Shown: in pieces, positions 62,805 to 64,000 of the stretch | Numbering within the stretch: the stretch's first letter is position 1 | How the letters are laid out: the number at the start of each line of letters is the position of its first letter | Assembly: GCF_001043025.1 (NCBI RefSeq) | Contig: NZ_JYLD01000003.1 | Coordinates: forward strand, 248,001 to 312,000 | Reading direction: 5' to 3' | Source of the DNA: Pseudomonas helleri | GTDB taxonomy: Bacteria; Pseudomonadota; Gammaproteobacteria; Pseudomonadales; Pseudomonadaceae | DNA length: 64,000 nt | Program-made: the position numbers and the translations under genes | The notes under the pieces: model-generated | What the model was told of the DNA's origin: nothing | Database searches by the model: none | What the model saw: the letters and a program-made list of their open reading frames with translations, nothing else

Positions 62805-63125
62805 ATGACCCCTATCTCCAAAACCCTGGAACAAATGCTGCTCGAGATATACCAGGACGGCAGCGTGTCTGTGATTGAATACCGCCAGCTTCGCGACAAC
62901 GCTGACGAGCGCATGTCGGCGGTCATCAACGAGTTTGGCCAGCACAACAACATCACCGCCTTCCAAAAAGCCATGGACGTCGCCATGCAACTGCTACAGC
63001 TGTCGGTCATTGATGCGAAAAAAGCTCAACTGACCGATACCGGCGAAGCCATCGTCAAAGATGCCGTAGTGTCACAAGTGGAATACCTTCGCGCAGGCTC
63101 AGAACTGGCCTTGCGCCTTTTGTAA
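62805..63125 (+). CDS. Small hypothetical protein
   Basis: 106 residues from ATG at 62805 with AAAGGAAT 6-7 nt upstream. All-helical in appearance (MLLEIYQDGSVSVIEYRQL, EYLRAGSELALRLL); no domain recognised, no signal peptide or membrane helix. It is the only gene between phoH and the deacetylase. Good ribosome site and codon use make it a real gene. Confidence 0.75.
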   Translation: MTPISKTLEQMLLEIYQDGSVSVIEYRQLRDNADERMSAVINEFGQHNNITAFQKAMDVAMQLLQLSVIDAKKAQLTDTGEAIVKDAVVSQVEYLRAGSELALRLL

Positions 63126-63138
63126 GGGTTACAACAAA

Positions 63139-63162
63139 GCGCTCGCCCAATCGGGCGGGCGC
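63139..63162. terminator. Weak hairpin between the small hypothetical gene and the deacetylase
   Basis: GCGCTCGCCC and GGGCGGGCGC pair with one bulge around AATC. There is little U-tract on either strand, so termination is only possible. Confidence 0.4.
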
Positions 63163-63167
63163 ATTGA

Positions 63168-64000
63168 TCACTGAGCCCCCAAGGCCTCGCACTCCTCCCA
63201 GCCCAGCCCGCTCTGCACCGTCGCCTTGAGCAGCCAGGGCAATGCGCTGCGGACCTTGTCCTGGGTGTCGTGGAAGGCAATCAACCCATGGCGCCACAAC
63301 AGCATCAAGGTCAATACGCGGTGTGCCGACTGCTCGGCCGTGAGGCTGCCGGCCAGGTCTTGCGAGTCAATGTTCCACAACGCCACCTGCAAACCCTGGG
63401 ACTCAAAAAACGCCCCGCTGTCAGCCCGGCGCTGGCCGTAAGGCGGCCGGAACAACGGCACGTAGTTTTGCGGCAACACCTGTTTCACCAGCGCGGTGCT
63501 ACGCAGCACCGAGTCCTGCCAGTTTTGCCAATGACTGTGGGCCCGATATTCCCACCCTTGCACGCCTACACATTGACCTTTGTACAGCGCCCTCAGGGCC
63601 TGATCAGAGCTTTTGTCGAGGCGAGCTTTCAAGCTGTTGCCCAAGACAAAAAACGTCGCGCTCATGGACTGTTTGCGCAGGTAGTCAGTGAGCCAGTCGG
63701 TGGTGCCGCCGATGACCGTCGGGCCGCTGTCGAAGGTCAGCATGAACAGCCGGTCGTGCATGTCCTCGCCATTGAACTCCTGATCGCCCAGCAGCGCGAT
63801 TTCGCTGCTGATTTGTGGCGACAGTGCGGCCAGGCGCAACTGTTCATCCAGGTAACGGCGGTGGAACCCGGCACTCGGCTCGGCCCATTTCACGTAGAAA
63901 GAATCATCGGCCACTTCGAACTTGCCTGCCTGTTCACGCAGGCTGACCATGTCTTCGACGTAATAACAGAACGAAGCATCCTGATCACAGCTTTGCTGAG
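63168..64000 (-). CDS. Polysaccharide deacetylase-like (NodB) protein, 5' end outside window, degenerate metal site
   Basis: Open to the window edge (278 codons visible). The NodB fold is recognisable by FMLTFDSGPTV, HSHWQNWQD, FRPPYGQRRAD and the terminal AFHDTQDK. Family members remove N-acetyl groups from chitin, peptidoglycan or exopolysaccharide. Two usual metal ligands are altered: the second Asp of TFDDGP is Ser (TFDSGP), and the second His of H(S/T)xxH is lost (HSHWQ). It may bind no metal, or be regulatory or a decayed enzyme. The upstream residues continue an N-terminal domain of unknown role. Confidence 0.75.
   Translation of the reverse strand, partial: QQSCDQDASFCYYVEDMVSLREQAGKFEVADDSFYVKWAEPSAGFHRRYLDEQLRLAALSPQISSEIALLGDQEFNGEDMHDRLFMLTFDSGPTVIGGTTDWLTDYLRKQSMSATFFVLGNSLKARLDKSSDQALRALYKGQCVGVQGWEYRAHSHWQNWQDSVLRSTALVKQVLPQNYVPLFRPPYGQRRADSGAFFESQGLQVALWNIDSQDLAGSLTAEQSAHRVLTLMLLWRHGLIAFHDTQDKVRSALPWLLKATVQSGLGWEECEALGAQ

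Overview
This window is about 64 kb of a Pseudomonas chromosome, most likely from the P. fluorescens lineage. Nearly every gene is recognisable at protein level. Gene order over long stretches matches the conserved Pseudomonas core as I remember it: thrC-hom-dsbC-xerD, rplS-trmD-rimM-rpsP, ffh, purT, purL-mltF, lepA-lepB-rnc-era-recO-pdxJ, lptFG/pepA-holC-valS, and moaCDE-phoH. Intergenic spaces are dotted with several families of REP-type palindromes whose heads read GTAG or GTGG, as is typical of fluorescent pseudomonads. I saw no rRNA, tRNA, insertion sequence, prophage or CRISPR array.

Layout. 1-7 kb: 3' truncated tandem-SBP hybrid sensor, then threonine synthesis (hom, thrC), DsbC and XerD, all on the minus strand. 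7-9 kb: a CPA-type antiporter, then a 350-bp patch with two copies of a 146-bp palindromic element. 9-13 kb: thioesterase, the ribosome and tRNA-modification operon rpsP-rimM-trmD-rplS, and ffh. 13-21 kb: CcsA-like protein, CBS/CorC protein, MHS transporter, purT, and several small metabolic genes (VUT transporter, gamma-carbonic anhydrase, two Nudix enzymes, L,D-transpeptidase, NIF3-like). 21-28 kb: purL and mltF. 28-34 kb: the lepA-to-pdxJ operon, with a decayed DUF4845 gene between lepB and rnc. 34-45 kb: lptFG, pepA-holC-valS, rlmF, HU, NdpA and a membrane glutaredoxin. 45-49 kb: an accessory patch with GIY-YIG, NTF2-like, CynX-type transporter, GntR regulator and an MqsRA toxin-antitoxin pair. 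49-53 kb: general amino-acid ABC transporter aapJQMP. 53-64 kb: carboxylesterase, RhlB helicase, lone vgrG, moaCDE, YdcZ-type transporter, LysR regulator, PIN-PhoH ATPase, an unknown small protein and a 5' truncated, degenerate polysaccharide deacetylase.

How things fit together. Most operons are housekeeping: translation and protein export, threonine and purine synthesis, LPS export, molybdopterin synthesis. The most unusual signals are at the DNA level. (1) At least four genes (GIY-YIG, vgrG, moaE, lysR) take their stop codon from the conserved head of an abutting REP element, so all four proteins end in Leu-stop. (2) The DUF4845 gene upstream of rnc is reduced to its last third, preceded by four back-to-back hairpins. 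(3) A perfect 13-bp palindrome sits between the -35 and -10 of the mqsRA promoter. (4) A perfect inverted repeat lies directly upstream of the GntR gene. (5) A tandem pair of long palindromes, apparently a distinct repeat class, follows the antiporter. No clearly new multi-gene system was found. The MqsRA pair and the REP-encoded stops are the best leads.
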